Positions 19,560 to 28,431 are shown, numbered from the stretch's first letter. The stretch: 64,000 nt of DNA from an uncultured Pseudomonadales bacterium (GCA_947487765.1 CANKXO010000002.1:62001-126000), one strand, 5' to 3'. Program-made: numbers and translations. Notes: a model not told the origin generated them from the sequence alone.

Positions 19560-20645
19560 ATGAGCGATACATCTTCTCCAAATACCAATACACACTCTTC
19601 TTCAACCGCTCCCTCTTTAAGCTATAAAGATGCAGGTGTCGACATTGACGCAGGCAATGCGCTTATCGACCGTATTAAAGGGGTTGCCAAGCGTACTCGC
19701 CGTCCTGAAGTAATGGCCGGATTGGGTGGCTTTGGCGCTTTATGTGAATTACCCGAAGGCTACAAAAAACCTGTCTTGGTGTCAGGCACAGACGGAGTAG
19801 GAACTAAATTACGCCTTGCCATGGATGCTAACAAGCACGATACCATTGGTATTGATCTCGTTGCTATGTGCGTTAATGACTTGGTTGTTTGTGGTGCTGA
19901 GCCCTTATTCTTCCTCGATTATTATGCAACAGGCAAACTTAATATCGATGTCGCTGCTGATGTCGTTAAAGGCATAGGCGAAGGCTGTGAGCTATCTGCT
20001 TGCTCTCTAGTGGGGGGGGAAACGGCAGAAATGCCGGGTATGTATGAGGGAGAAGACTATGACCTCGCCGGTTTTTGTGTCGGTGTCGTTGAAAAAGAAG
20101 AAATCATTGACGGTAGCAAAGTCAGTGCTGGTGATGTGCTCATCGGCCTTGGCGCAAGCGGCCCTCATTCCAATGGTTACTCGCTAATTCGTAAAATTAT
20201 AGAGGTCAGTAAGGCCGACCTGAGCCAAACAATGGATAGTGGTACATTAGGTGATGCTCTGCTAATGCCTACCCGTATCTACGTCAAATCAGTTCTTGAG
20301 CTGATTAAATCACTGCCAGTTCACGCAATATCGCATATTACCGGTGGTGGTTTATTAGAAAATATCCCGAGAGTACTACCAGAGAACACCTGTGCCGTTA
20401 TTGACACCCAGAGCTGGGCAATGCCAACTGTATTCAACTGGTTACAACAACAAGGCAATGTTAATGCTACTGAAATGTACCGTACGTTTAACTGTGGTGT
20501 CGGCATGGTTATCTGTGTCAGCGCAGAAAATCAGCAACAGGCTTTGGATTTGCTAAATGCTAACGGGGAAAACGCCTGGGTTATAGGGCAAATTCAAGAG
20601 AAGAATGACTATACTGATGCCGTCATTCTTGAGGGTTTAAGCTAA
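19560..20645 (+). CDS. purM: Phosphoribosylformylglycinamidine cyclo-ligase (AIR synthetase)
   Basis: ATP-dependent ring closure of FGAM to aminoimidazole ribonucleotide, step five of purine synthesis. The 361-residue sequence shows the PurM signatures [87 protein letters not shown] and [16 protein letters not shown]. The Ser/Thr-rich first 30 residues are slightly longer than usual. ATG 19560 fits the predicted promoter. The stop overlaps the purN start (TAATG), so the two consecutive-pathway genes are translationally coupled. Confidence 0.97.
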   Translation: MSDTSSPNTNTHSSSTAPSLSYKDAGVDIDAGNALIDRIKGVAKRTRRPEVMAGLGGFGALCELPEGYKKPVLVSGTDGVGTKLRLAMDANKHDTIGIDLVAMCVNDLVVCGAEPLFFLDYYATGKLNIDVAADVVKGIGEGCELSACSLVGGETAEMPGMYEGEDYDLAGFCVGVVEKEEIIDGSKVSAGDVLIGLGASGPHSNGYSLIRKIIEVSKADLSQTMDSGTLGDALLMPTRIYVKSVLELIKSLPVHAISHITGGGLLENIPRVLPENTCAVIDTQSWAMPTVFNWLQQQGNVNATEMYRTFNCGVGMVICVSAENQQQALDLLNANGENAWVIGQIQEKNDYTDAVILEGLS

Positions 20646-21304
20646 TGTCAACGACACCCTGCCGTGTCGTTGTATTGATTTCAGGAAGCGGCTCTAATCT
20701 GCAAGCACTTATTGATGGCCAACATAATGGCTCATTGGCCATTAATATCGAAGCCGTTATCAGCAATCGAGCAGATGCTTTTGGACTAGAAAGAGCAACC
20801 AAAGCCAGTATTCCAGCAGAAGCGATTGAACACAAAAACTTTCTGGATAGAGATAGCTTTGATCAGGCATTAATTCAAAAAATTGAATCTTATAAGCCTG
20901 ATTTAGTGGTTCTTGCTGGCTTTATGAGGATTCTGACCTCAGACTTTGTCCGCCAATACAGTGGTCGCTTACTCAACATCCATCCTTCTCTATTGCCCAA
21001 ATATCAGGGCTTACATACACACCAACGGGCCTTGGACGCAAAAGATGATATCCATGGTGTGACAGTCCATTTTGTAACTGAAGAGCTTGACGGTGGTCCT
21101 CCTATTATTCAAGCTATTGTGCCTGTTTTGGAGAATGATACGGTAGACACCCTCAGCAAACGCATTCAGGTACAGGAACATATTATTTATCCAATGGCTG
21201 TTAACTGGTTTGCCAACAAACGATTAAGTGTAAATGAGAACCAGGTATTGCTCGATAAGGAACCTTTACCTGTTAATGGGCATCAAATAGATTCACGTGA
21301 CTAA
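20645..21304 (+). CDS. purN: Phosphoribosylglycinamide formyltransferase
   Basis: Transfers the formyl group of 10-formyltetrahydrofolate to GAR, step three of purine synthesis. The 219-residue protein has VLISGSGSNLQALID at the substrate phosphate loop and PDLVVLAGFMRIL. LLNIHPSLLPKYQGLHTHQRAL contains the catalytic Asn-His pair, and GVTVHFVTEELDGGPPIIQ follows with the catalytic Asp. Its ATG shares one base with the purM stop codon. The DUF3108 gene follows 19 bases later, as in pseudomonads. Confidence 0.96.
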   Translation: MSTTPCRVVVLISGSGSNLQALIDGQHNGSLAINIEAVISNRADAFGLERATKASIPAEAIEHKNFLDRDSFDQALIQKIESYKPDLVVLAGFMRILTSDFVRQYSGRLLNIHPSLLPKYQGLHTHQRALDAKDDIHGVTVHFVTEELDGGPPIIQAIVPVLENDTVDTLSKRIQVQEHIIYPMAVNWFANKRLSVNENQVLLDKEPLPVNGHQIDSRD

Positions 21305-21323
21305 TTAATAGTGATTCAATGAT

Positions 21324-22064
21324 ATGGATATACACTACAAAATGACTTTTAGGCCCAATATACTTTTCTTAATCTTAATGGCGGTATCATTTACTGCATT
21401 GAGCAAACCGACTCCATTGCCTTTTTTTTCAGCTAATTATACTGCCAATATCCATGGCTTTTCGGTTACCGCAACTCGGGAATACAAACCCATTAACGAA
21501 GACTTGGCAGAGTTAAATTTTTCAGCAACCTCTTTAATTGCAACTCTGACAGAAACGTCGCAATTCACATGGGACGATGATCAAATAAAACCTGTACGCT
21601 TTACCCATGAACGTAATTTAATTGGTAAAGAACAGAAAAAAATATTGACCTTCGATTGGCATAACCAAAAAATTATCAGTATTAGCAAAGATAAAACCTA
21701 TGTGATACCTGATACTGAAAAAGTACTTGATCGACTTAGTTTTCAACTACAACTTCAGCATGACTTACTGTTAGCAAAAGACAATTATATCTATCGTATC
21801 GCTGATAAGAATCGTATTAAAGAATACAGCTTTGAAATCATGGGTAATGAAGTTATTGCAACCGAATTAGGGAAACTGAATACTACCAAAGTAAAAGTTA
21901 TTCGAGATAAAAAAAAGCGTGTCACTTATATTTGGTTAGCTCAAGACTGGCAACATTTACTGGCTCGCCTTGAGCAGTATAAAGATGATAAAAAAGAATT
22001 TAGCATTCAAATCACCAGTGCAACGATGGATGGCAAAGCTGTTTCAGGGCTCCAAAATAAATAA
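21324..22064 (+). CDS. DUF3108 exported protein
   Basis: A 246-residue protein with an N-terminal signal peptide (hydrophobic ILFLILMAVSFTALS), so periplasmic or envelope-located. The mature part starts with PLPFFSANYTANIHGFSVTATREYK and contains LDRLSFQLQLQHDLL and KVKVIRDKKKRVTYIWLAQDWQHLLARLEQY, typical of the DUF3108 family next to purN. Translation could begin at 21324 or at the ATG six codons later; the signal peptide works with either. The family has no established function. Confidence 0.8.
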   Translation: MDIHYKMTFRPNILFLILMAVSFTALSKPTPLPFFSANYTANIHGFSVTATREYKPINEDLAELNFSATSLIATLTETSQFTWDDDQIKPVRFTHERNLIGKEQKKILTFDWHNQKIISISKDKTYVIPDTEKVLDRLSFQLQLQHDLLLAKDNYIYRIADKNRIKEYSFEIMGNEVIATELGKLNTTKVKVIRDKKKRVTYIWLAQDWQHLLARLEQYKDDKKEFSIQITSATMDGKAVSGLQNK

Positions 22065-22098
22065 TTATAAATATTAAAAACTACTGACTGAGAAAATT

Positions 22099-22581
22099 AT
22101 GAAAATATCTGCTCAATGTGTTGCTAGCTTTCACTACACACTAAAAAATGACGATGGGGAAACCATTGATTCTTCAGAAGGGCATGAACCTCTGGGCTAT
22201 CTTCATGGCGCAAGCAATATTGTTCCTGGTTTAGAAAAAGAACTAGAAGGAAAATCAATAGGAGACAAGCTTTCAGTTGTTGTGCCACCAGCAGAAGGCT
22301 ATGGTGAACTTGATGAAAACTTAAAACAAGACCTACCCAAATCTATGTTCAGTGGCGTAGAAAATATTGAAGCAGGCATGGAGTTTCACGCACAAACAGA
22401 ACATGGCCAGCAAGTGGTAATGGTTACTAAAGTAGAAGGCGAGACAGTGACCGTCGATGGCAACCATCCACTAGCCGGAAAAAATTTACATTTTGAGATA
22501 GAAATTACCGATGTACGTGAAGCTAGTGCTGAAGAATTAGATCATGGCCATGTACATGGACCAGGTGGTCATGACCACTAA
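22099..22581 (+). CDS. slyD: FKBP-type peptidyl-prolyl isomerase, SlyD-like
   Basis: Cytoplasmic prolyl isomerase and chaperone of the SlyD group, 160 residues. The FKBP fold is interrupted by an insert-in-flap chaperone domain: YLHGASNIVPGLEKELEGKSIGDK is the FKBP core and VTKVEGETVTVDGNHPLAGKNLHFEIEI closes it. The C terminus, DHGHVHGPGGHDH, is a short His-rich tail that can bind nickel or other metals, though shorter and lacking the cysteines of E. coli SlyD. It stands alone downstream of DUF3108 and ends before a strong bidirectional terminator. The isomerase assignment is firm; involvement in nickel metabolism is not shown here. Confidence 0.9.
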   Translation: MKISAQCVASFHYTLKNDDGETIDSSEGHEPLGYLHGASNIVPGLEKELEGKSIGDKLSVVVPPAEGYGELDENLKQDLPKSMFSGVENIEAGMEFHAQTEHGQQVVMVTKVEGETVTVDGNHPLAGKNLHFEIEITDVREASAEELDHGHVHGPGGHDH

Positions 22582-22604
22582 CCAAAAATAAAATCAAGAC
22601 CTAC

Positions 22605-22633
22605 AAAAAAGGTGCACCACATGCACCTTTTTT
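22605..22633. terminator. Bidirectional terminator between slyD and nhaD
   Basis: AAAAAAGGTGCA, loop CCACA, TGCACCTTTTTT: a perfect stem flanked by A and T runs on the two sides. It suits the convergent slyD (plus) and nhaD (minus) genes, whose stops lie within 30 bases of it. Confidence 0.9.
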
Positions 22634-22660
22634 ATATCGATATTAATTTCGGCTTACTAT

Positions 22661-24103
22661 TTAAAACAAATTACCATTAATCCATAAATGGCATAGGATA
22701 CTTGCAATATAACCTAGAGCAATAACTGGCGCCCATTTTAAATGGCTGAAAAATGTATATTTCCCATGAGCTTGCCCCATTAGCGCAACCCCGGCCGCAG
22801 AGCCAATTGATAACAAACTACCACCAACACCTGCTGTCAACGTAACCAACAGCCATTGTCCAAGCACCATATCAGGATTCATACTAAGCACTGCAAACAT
22901 GACCGGAATATTATCAACTATTGCAGACAATACACCGACTGCAATATTTGCGTATAGAGGGTTCCATTGGTTATACATCACTTCAGATGCTAAACCTAAA
23001 TAACCCAGAAAACCTAAACCACCGACACACATCACAACACCATAGAAAAACATTAAAGTGTCCCATTCCGCCCGTTGGATATGACTGAAAATATTGAATG
23101 GAACAATATGATTAAGGCTCTGTAGTTTTACTGGGTTATCTTTATAGTTCTTACGTTTACGCTCTAATGACTTTGGCAGTGTCTTTTTCAAGAAATAACC
23201 AAAAAACTGTAAATAAGCCAAGCCCGTCATCATGCCAAATACCGGAGGTAGGTGAAGCAAAGTATGACAAAGTATTGCCGTGACTATCGTCGCTAGAAAT
23301 AATACAACGATACGTTTAGCACCACGTTTCATTTCTACATTTCCATCGCCTTCAGCCAACACTGGTTTTTCGGTAGGAACAAAAAAACTCATGATAAATG
23401 CGGGGATAATATAGTTGACGACAGAAGGTAAAAATAAATCGAGAAACTGGGTAAACTGCACCAAACCCTTTTGCCACACCATCAATGTTGTGATGTCACC
23501 AAAGGGGCTGAAAGCACCGCCTGCATTCGCTGCGACAACAATATTAATACAGGCAAGGCTGGTAAATTGCTTATTCTCACCGCCAACAGCAAGAATAACA
23601 GCACACATGACCAACGCGGTTGTTAAATTATCTGCAATGGGAGAAATAAAGAAAGCAAGAACACCGGTTACCCAAAATAGCTGTCGATAACCTAAACCAC
23701 GAGATACAAGCCAAACACGTAACCAATCAAACATTTTTCTCTCTTCGAGAGAAGAAATATAGGTCATCGCTACGAGCAAAAAGAGCAATAACTCTGAATA
23801 CTCTAATAAGTTATGCCGAAGTGCATCCTCAACAATGGAGTCATACCCGTGGATTGCATAATAAATAGCAATTAATATCCATATAACACCTGCCGCTAAC
23901 AGCACTGGTTTAGATTTACTTAAACCTAAAGGCTCTTCAGCAATCACCAAGACATAAGCAAGTACAAAAACAGCTAAACACAAATAACCTATCGTCGAGG
24001 CAGTGAGATCTATGCGACCTCCAGCTATTTCAGAAGCAAATGCGAATGGCGATAGAAAAACAAGAAAGAAACCAACGATAAAAGAATAGTGACAGCGAGA
24101 CAT
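22661..24103 (-). CDS. nhaD: Sodium/proton antiporter NhaD
   Basis: Inner-membrane Na+/H+ antiporter of the NhaD family, used for sodium and pH homeostasis. The 480-residue sequence has about 12 hydrophobic segments. Diagnostic stretches include YSELLLFLLVAMTYISSLEER, FISPIADNLTTALVMCAVI with the Asp-Asn pair in a membrane segment, VVAANAGGAFSPFGDITTLMVW, and near the end AIVDNIPVMFAVLSM and GSLLSIGSAAGVALMG. It starts with a probable signal-like first helix. It is monocistronic. A perfect FNR/Anr-type sequence lies 127 bases upstream (24230-24243), suggesting oxygen-dependent control. Confidence 0.93.
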   Translation of the reverse strand: MSRCHYSFIVGFFLVFLSPFAFASEIAGGRIDLTASTIGYLCLAVFVLAYVLVIAEEPLGLSKSKPVLLAAGVIWILIAIYYAIHGYDSIVEDALRHNLLEYSELLLFLLVAMTYISSLEERKMFDWLRVWLVSRGLGYRQLFWVTGVLAFFISPIADNLTTALVMCAVILAVGGENKQFTSLACINIVVAANAGGAFSPFGDITTLMVWQKGLVQFTQFLDLFLPSVVNYIIPAFIMSFFVPTEKPVLAEGDGNVEMKRGAKRIVVLFLATIVTAILCHTLLHLPPVFGMMTGLAYLQFFGYFLKKTLPKSLERKRKNYKDNPVKLQSLNHIVPFNIFSHIQRAEWDTLMFFYGVVMCVGGLGFLGYLGLASEVMYNQWNPLYANIAVGVLSAIVDNIPVMFAVLSMNPDMVLGQWLLVTLTAGVGGSLLSIGSAAGVALMGQAHGKYTFFSHLKWAPVIALGYIASILCHLWINGNLF

Positions 24104-24229
24104 TAAATGTATTCTTCCAAAAATTTAAACAACAAGTAAAGCAGGAGGAGTAAAAAGCGGCTGCATTCTATAATAGTCAGCCGACAATTAATACCGACCA
24201 TAGTCTAAAAGTTATGCATTTAAATAGAC

Positions 24230-24243
24230 TTGATATTGATCAA
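24230..24243 (-). promoter_or_regulatory. Consensus FNR/Anr-type site upstream of nhaD
   Basis: TTGAT-ATTG-ATCAA at 24230-24243 matches the FNR/Anr consensus TTGAT-N4-ATCAA at every defined position and is embedded in a 16-base palindrome (24232-24247). On the minus strand, a TAGACT hexamer at 24207-24202 would place transcription start near 24195, putting the site centre at about -41.5, the classic activator position. The match is seen; regulation is inferred. Confidence 0.55.
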
Positions 24244-24383
24244 TATCGCAGCAAAAATGAAATTAAAAATTATTTTTTTAATAAAAAAATAATCATGCTA
24301 ATTAGTAATAACCCATGACTCATTTATTACAAATACCAATACTCCTCTCTAGAAGAACGTATCGCTTTTAAAGCAAAAATAAA

Positions 24384-24427
24384 CCCCAAATAGTAAAGTT
24401 TATTGTTAACTCTTTTACTATTTAGGG
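24384..24427 (-). terminator. Rho-independent terminator of rapA
   Basis: Read on the minus strand, CCCTAAATAGTAAA pairs with TTTACTATTTGGGG over 14 positions with one G-U wobble, followed by TTTATTTTTG. It lies about 45 bases beyond the rapA stop codon. Confidence 0.8.
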
Positions 24428-24471
24428 CTGATTACCGGAAACAAAATGAGAGAAAGCTTCTATAAAATGGC

Positions 24472-27138
24472 TTAGGGTTTATAGGTGACTAACAATCGAA
24501 TAGCACTCACAACTGGCTTACACGAGACCTCTAACGCCTGGGCAACATCCGAATAGTGCTGTTGTAAAACATCGATATCATCATCTGTAATTGTTGGGTT
24601 ACGTTGTTGTAACTGTTTCATACGTGTCACTTCAAGCTTTGAACGCTCATTAAGCTGTTTTAACGATTCCTGAATAATTCCTGATGTCTCATCAATCGCT
24701 AGTTTTTCCGCTTGCTCAGTTAACTCTGAAATATGGTTTCTATAATCGCTGACAACCGCTTTACGAATTGGTTTTCCTGCAGTTTCGATAAGTTGGCTTA
24801 ACTGTTCAGAGGGTAGCGCACCACTGATATTAGTCGCATTATTAGCGGTCACAACCACTCTTAAGCCAGATTGAGTTAAATAAGGCTGAATCTGTTGTTT
24901 ATGCGATGACTGAATAGACAAGGAGAAAAGCACTTCGGCAAATAACATCCCTGGCTTTAAGCTCTTATTGGGCAATAGACCGACACTAGCAACACCTAAA
25001 TCAGACAAATCGATCATCTCAGCTAAACCCTGCATCAATGGATGATCCCAAGTTATGAACTCAATATCTTCTCGCGAGGTCGCTGTTACTCGATCAAAGG
25101 TAATCTCACACCCCTCCAAAGGAATACCAGGAATCATTGGCACCAGCATTTGATCTGATGGCACAAGGCGGAAGCGCGTACTGTCTAGTTGCTCATAATG
25201 TAAGTTCAGTACATCAGCAATACTTTCCAGTAACTCTTGTGGGTGATTATTAATCTCTTCTATTGTGATTTTTTCGACTAAAGCTGTTGCATCAGGTTGC
25301 CGGCAACTATTCATTTCCAATAGTCGATCCCGCCCCTGCTCCAACTGCTGTAATAATTCAGTCAATTGGGCAACCGCTTCTTTCTCTACCTTTACGGGGT
25401 TATCACAGTACTTTTTATACCACTCCTCATGAATAATTCCAGCTGCTGGATTAATTTGTTCAATAGAGGCCAAAACATCATGAAACCAATGCAATCTTTG
25501 TGCAGCTGCATCAGATTCTACACACACATGAATTTCGATATCCTGCGTTTGCCCGATCCTATCTAAGCGACCAATTCTCTGCTCTAATACATCGGGATGC
25601 TCAGGTAAATCCCAACAGACTAAGCGATGGCAAAACTGGAAGTTACGGCCTTCACTACCAATTTCTGAACACAATAATAAAGGAGCTCCTTCTTCTGCAT
25701 CAGCAAAGTAGGCTGCTGCACGATCTCGCTCAATTAGAGTCATATCTTCATGAAAAACAGGACAATCAATACCCGTCTTCCGATATAACCATTCCTTAAT
25801 CATTAGCACATCATCTTTTTCATGAGTGATGAGCAACAGTTTTTCATTTTGATATTGTTTAACGAAAGAAGTTAGCCACGCTAATTTTTCCTCTTCGCCA
25901 TTAATTTTATGTTGTACTAATTTTCGTTTTGGGAAGCCAGCAACAGCATGGCGCGTATTACGGTAAATCATCCGCCCAGTACCGTAGCTATCCAAGAGTA
26001 ATTCCATTATCGAGGCTTTACTCATTGAGGCATCGATATCAAATGAAAAATGCTTGTGTAACTGGGTAAGCTGACCTTCTGTTACAGGCTTAGCAGCATC
26101 TTCATCATCACTACTATCAAGAAATGCCTGTAAGTCAGTCGCTAGAGATTGATAACTGTCATACTCTCGTTGAAATTCAGTAAAATCATGGAATTTCTCA
26201 CTGTCGAGTAACTGCAATCGAGAAAAGTGGCTTTCTAAACCTAAACGTTCTGGGGTTGCTGATAGCAGTAGCAAATGACTTGTATGATCAGATAACTTTC
26301 TTAATTGATTGCCGGCTAAACTTGTTTCAACTAAGTCGAAATGATGCGCTTCATCAACAATCACCATATCCCAGGGGTCGGCTTCATGGGCCTTATCCTC
26401 TTCCAGAAAATGGTGGGGAGCAATAAAAACACGGGTATCATTCAGGTCTGTTTCTTCATCAACTAAACTACTGTAGATAGAAAAGCAGCGCAGCATTTCG
26501 ACAAACCATTGCACACATAATGCTTCGGGCACCAGTATTAATGTTCGCCCAACAATATTCTGCAATTGCAATCGTTGTAAAATTAAACCTGCTTCAATCG
26601 TTTTGCCCAAACCCACCTCATCAGCCAATAAAATGCGGACCGGTGAGCGGCTTGTTGCTGATTGCGCAACATATAGCTGGTGAGGCGTTAAGCTAATACG
26701 GGCACCCATTAGGCCGATAACGTCAGAGCGTAACCAATGCTGATAACCTTCAGCCAGCTGTTTTCGTACGTCAAACCAATCTGGCTTATCCAATTGAGCT
26801 GCCAATAATCGCTTTAACGGGTGGTTGAGCTGAATGCTTGCCGCCAATCGACTTTCGGGAATCGGATCACCATCTTGATTGATATATATTAATAAATCAT
26901 TAATGGTCTCGACGCGAGAAACCTGGTGGCTACTACCATCTTCGGTTTCAATCGTATCTCCCTCGGCAAATACCGCTCGAGTTAGCGGTGCATTTTTAAT
27001 GGCATAGTGACGAACATCGCCAGTGGCAGGAAATTCAAGGGTCAAACGGCGCCCTTCACACTCGACTATCATACCGAGGCCTAGAGAAGCATCAGTATCA
27101 ACCAACCAACGCTGGCCAATTTGTGGGTTTTGTATCAT
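24472..27138 (-). CDS. rapA: RNA polymerase-associated SWI2/SNF2 ATPase RapA
   Basis: Recycles RNA polymerase by remodelling post-termination complexes. The 888 residues (E. coli RapA has 968) begin with QRWLVDTDASLGLGMIVE, the Tudor-like N-terminal domain. The helicase core carries LLADEVGLGKTIEAGLIL (motif I), MVIVDEAHHFD (motif II), LLLLSATPERLG (motif III), and in the second lobe CSEIGSEGRNFQFCHRLVCWDLP and RIGRLDRIGQ (motifs V-VI). A C-terminal spacer region follows. rluA lies just upstream on the same strand, the same neighbour as in E. coli. The somewhat shorter length is spread over the C-terminal half. Confidence 0.95.
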   Translation of the reverse strand: MIQNPQIGQRWLVDTDASLGLGMIVECEGRRLTLEFPATGDVRHYAIKNAPLTRAVFAEGDTIETEDGSSHQVSRVETINDLLIYINQDGDPIPESRLAASIQLNHPLKRLLAAQLDKPDWFDVRKQLAEGYQHWLRSDVIGLMGARISLTPHQLYVAQSATSRSPVRILLADEVGLGKTIEAGLILQRLQLQNIVGRTLILVPEALCVQWFVEMLRCFSIYSSLVDEETDLNDTRVFIAPHHFLEEDKAHEADPWDMVIVDEAHHFDLVETSLAGNQLRKLSDHTSHLLLLSATPERLGLESHFSRLQLLDSEKFHDFTEFQREYDSYQSLATDLQAFLDSSDDEDAAKPVTEGQLTQLHKHFSFDIDASMSKASIMELLLDSYGTGRMIYRNTRHAVAGFPKRKLVQHKINGEEEKLAWLTSFVKQYQNEKLLLITHEKDDVLMIKEWLYRKTGIDCPVFHEDMTLIERDRAAAYFADAEEGAPLLLCSEIGSEGRNFQFCHRLVCWDLPEHPDVLEQRIGRLDRIGQTQDIEIHVCVESDAAAQRLHWFHDVLASIEQINPAAGIIHEEWYKKYCDNPVKVEKEAVAQLTELLQQLEQGRDRLLEMNSCRQPDATALVEKITIEEINNHPQELLESIADVLNLHYEQLDSTRFRLVPSDQMLVPMIPGIPLEGCEITFDRVTATSREDIEFITWDHPLMQGLAEMIDLSDLGVASVGLLPNKSLKPGMLFAEVLFSLSIQSSHKQQIQPYLTQSGLRVVVTANNATNISGALPSEQLSQLIETAGKPIRKAVVSDYRNHISELTEQAEKLAIDETSGIIQESLKQLNERSKLEVTRMKQLQQRNPTITDDDIDVLQQHYSDVAQALEVSCKPVVSAIRLLVTYKP

Positions 27139-27256
27139 GGTATAAATTCGGGGTAACTAGTACTGATTAGTAATCTAAGAGGCGCGCATTCTAGCAGAAT
27201 ACAGCACAAATTTTCAGGTATTCGTGGATACAATCATAACCTACTGATTAGGGGCA

Positions 27257-27883
27257 TTAAAAAGGCACTGCTGATTCAATAAGCAACGGCTGTTGAGTCA
27301 ATGGATTCATAAAGCTAATCTGATGAGCATGTAACAATAGTCGATCACTTTTTTTCATTGCCTCCTCTGAAGCATAGAAATAGTCGCCTAATATAGGACT
27401 GCCCTGCGCCATCATATGAACCCTGAGTTGATGTGAGCGCCCTGTTTTTGGCTCAAGTTTAACCCGCGTGCAATGATTGGCTTCATCATAATCTAAACAG
27501 GTGTACTTGGTATATGCCGATTTTCCTGTCTCAAAACACACTTTCTGCCGTGGGCGATTTACCCAGTCACAAATCAATGGCAAATTCACCTCGCCTTCAC
27601 TATCACTTAATTGACCTTGTACGATGGCAATATAGACTTTTTCAACCAAACGCTGCTCAAATAGTTTACCCATGGCCACTTGTGCTTGGTGGCTTAAAGC
27701 AAGAATCACAATACCCGATGTTGCCATATCTAAACGGTGGACAATTCGAGCATTGGGGTAATCAACAAGAATCCGGCTAATCAGACAATCTTGCTTATCA
27801 GGCCCTCTACCTGGGGTTGTTAATAGGTCGTGAGGTTTATCGACAACCAGCAGATGATCATCTTGATAAAGAATTGGGATCAT
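27257..27883 (-). CDS. rluA: Dual-specificity 23S rRNA/tRNA pseudouridine synthase RluA
   Basis: Isomerises uridine 746 of 23S rRNA and uridine 32 of some tRNAs in E. coli. The 208-residue protein has ILYQDDHLLVVDKPHDLLTTPGR, then ARIVHRLDMATSGIVILAL with the catalytic Asp in the HRLD motif, LPLICDWVNRPRQKVCFETGK (a stretch specific to RluA over RluC/RluD), and KTGRSHQLRVHMMAQGSPILGD. It has no S4 domain, as expected for RluA. It precedes rapA with a 118-base gap. The substrate specificity is by homology. Confidence 0.93.
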   Translation of the reverse strand: MIPILYQDDHLLVVDKPHDLLTTPGRGPDKQDCLISRILVDYPNARIVHRLDMATSGIVILALSHQAQVAMGKLFEQRLVEKVYIAIVQGQLSDSEGEVNLPLICDWVNRPRQKVCFETGKSAYTKYTCLDYDEANHCTRVKLEPKTGRSHQLRVHMMAQGSPILGDYFYASEEAMKKSDRLLLHAHQISFMNPLTQQPLLIESAVPF

Positions 27884-27929
27884 TCAAATAACTCAAACTC
27901 TACTTCTGTAACAAATACAAAACAATGGA

Positions 27930-28115
27930 CTACAGCAGCTCAAGCTTTTCCTTACCGCAGCGCTCGCACTTAGATTTAGTGACCAACTTACCTTGTTTCA
28001 CATCAAATTGCTGATTCACAATCACCTTCCACTTATGAAAACCATCTCGGCAAAGGCTTTTGCCCTTATGCTTTTCCCAAGGGGTTTTCTTTTTAAATTG
28101 AAGTACATCACCCAT
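27930..28115 (-). CDS. Small zinc-ribbon-like protein
   Basis: A 61-residue basic protein. Potential metal ligands are Cys22 and His27 in LCRDGFHKWKV and Cys50/Cys53 in KCERCGKEK, a C-x4-H ... C-x2-C pattern consistent with a small zinc ribbon, preceded by a Lys-rich N terminus. It sits 46 bases upstream of rluA on the same strand and may be co-transcribed with it. No function is recognised; a nucleic-acid-binding or protein-binding zinc ribbon is likely. The even spacing of ligands and the good start codon make a real gene more likely than chance. Confidence 0.65.
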   Translation of the reverse strand: MGDVLQFKKKTPWEKHKGKSLCRDGFHKWKVIVNQQFDVKQGKLVTKSKCERCGKEKLELL

Positions 28116-28160
28116 TACCTTGCACCAATTTGATAATACTGAAGGAAGCTCTCAACAAGT

Positions 28161-28193
28161 CTAGGGTCTGTTGACGTTTCATTATTACTCCTG
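28161..28193 (+). repeat. Left terminal inverted repeat of the MITE-like element
   Basis: 33 bases exactly matching the reverse complement of 28399-28431. The flank to its left (CAACAAGT) shows no extended symmetry with the right flank, so the repeat ends at CTAG. Confidence 0.85.
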
Positions 28194-28398
28194 CCATCGG
28201 CTATTTTTCCAGCTGACAAGGCAGAATGAGAGCAGCGTAGCGGGCCCACATAAACGAGTTCTAACGCAGTCAGGTGGAAAAATAGCCATGGCCCTTCGGG
28301 TTGGGCTTAAAAAAGCGCTACTCTGCATTGCTCGTCGCTCATTTGGAACCACCAAACCACTCTCCTCGCGCTTTGATTAGTGCTTTTTTAAACTCCAA

Positions 28399-28431
28399 CA
28401 GGAGTAATAATGAAACGTCAACAGACCCTAG
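28399..28431 (-). repeat. Right terminal inverted repeat of the MITE-like element
   Basis: 33 bases exactly matching the reverse complement of 28161-28193. Its outer end overlaps the place where a -35 box for argS would fall (TAGCAT at 28429-28434 before TAAAAT at 28452-28457). Confidence 0.85.

Larger units (their letters stand above)
24104..24471. other. 368-base intergenic region between rapA end and nhaD start
   Basis: It contains, from right to left on the minus strand, the rapA terminator (24384-24427), an AT-rich near-palindrome at 24269-24293, the FNR-type box at 24230-24243, two candidate -10 hexamers for nhaD (24207-24202 and 24170-24165), and a purine-rich ribosome-binding area. 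No coding frame is supported. Confidence 0.5.
28161..28431. mobile_element. MITE-like element with 33-bp perfect terminal inverted repeats
   Basis: Bases 28161-28193 and 28399-28431 are exact inverted copies (33 bp; outer end CTAGGGTCTGTTGACG). The outermost CTAG on both sides may be a target duplication, leaving 29-bp repeats starting GGTCTG. Inside lie two further nested inverted pairs: 28199-28217 with 28269-28287 (one mismatch in 19) and 28308-28320 with 28378-28390 (one mismatch in 13). There is no transposase frame; the open frame starting at 28171 is a by-product of the repeats. The layout fits a non-autonomous element mobilised by an IS5-like transposase, but family membership is inference. 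It ends about 75 bases before argS. Confidence 0.75.

Noticed and set aside
28171-28380. Open frame of about 70 codons inside the MITE-like element
   Set aside because: It spans the inverted repeats, has no ribosome-binding site or family features, and is best explained as a chance frame.
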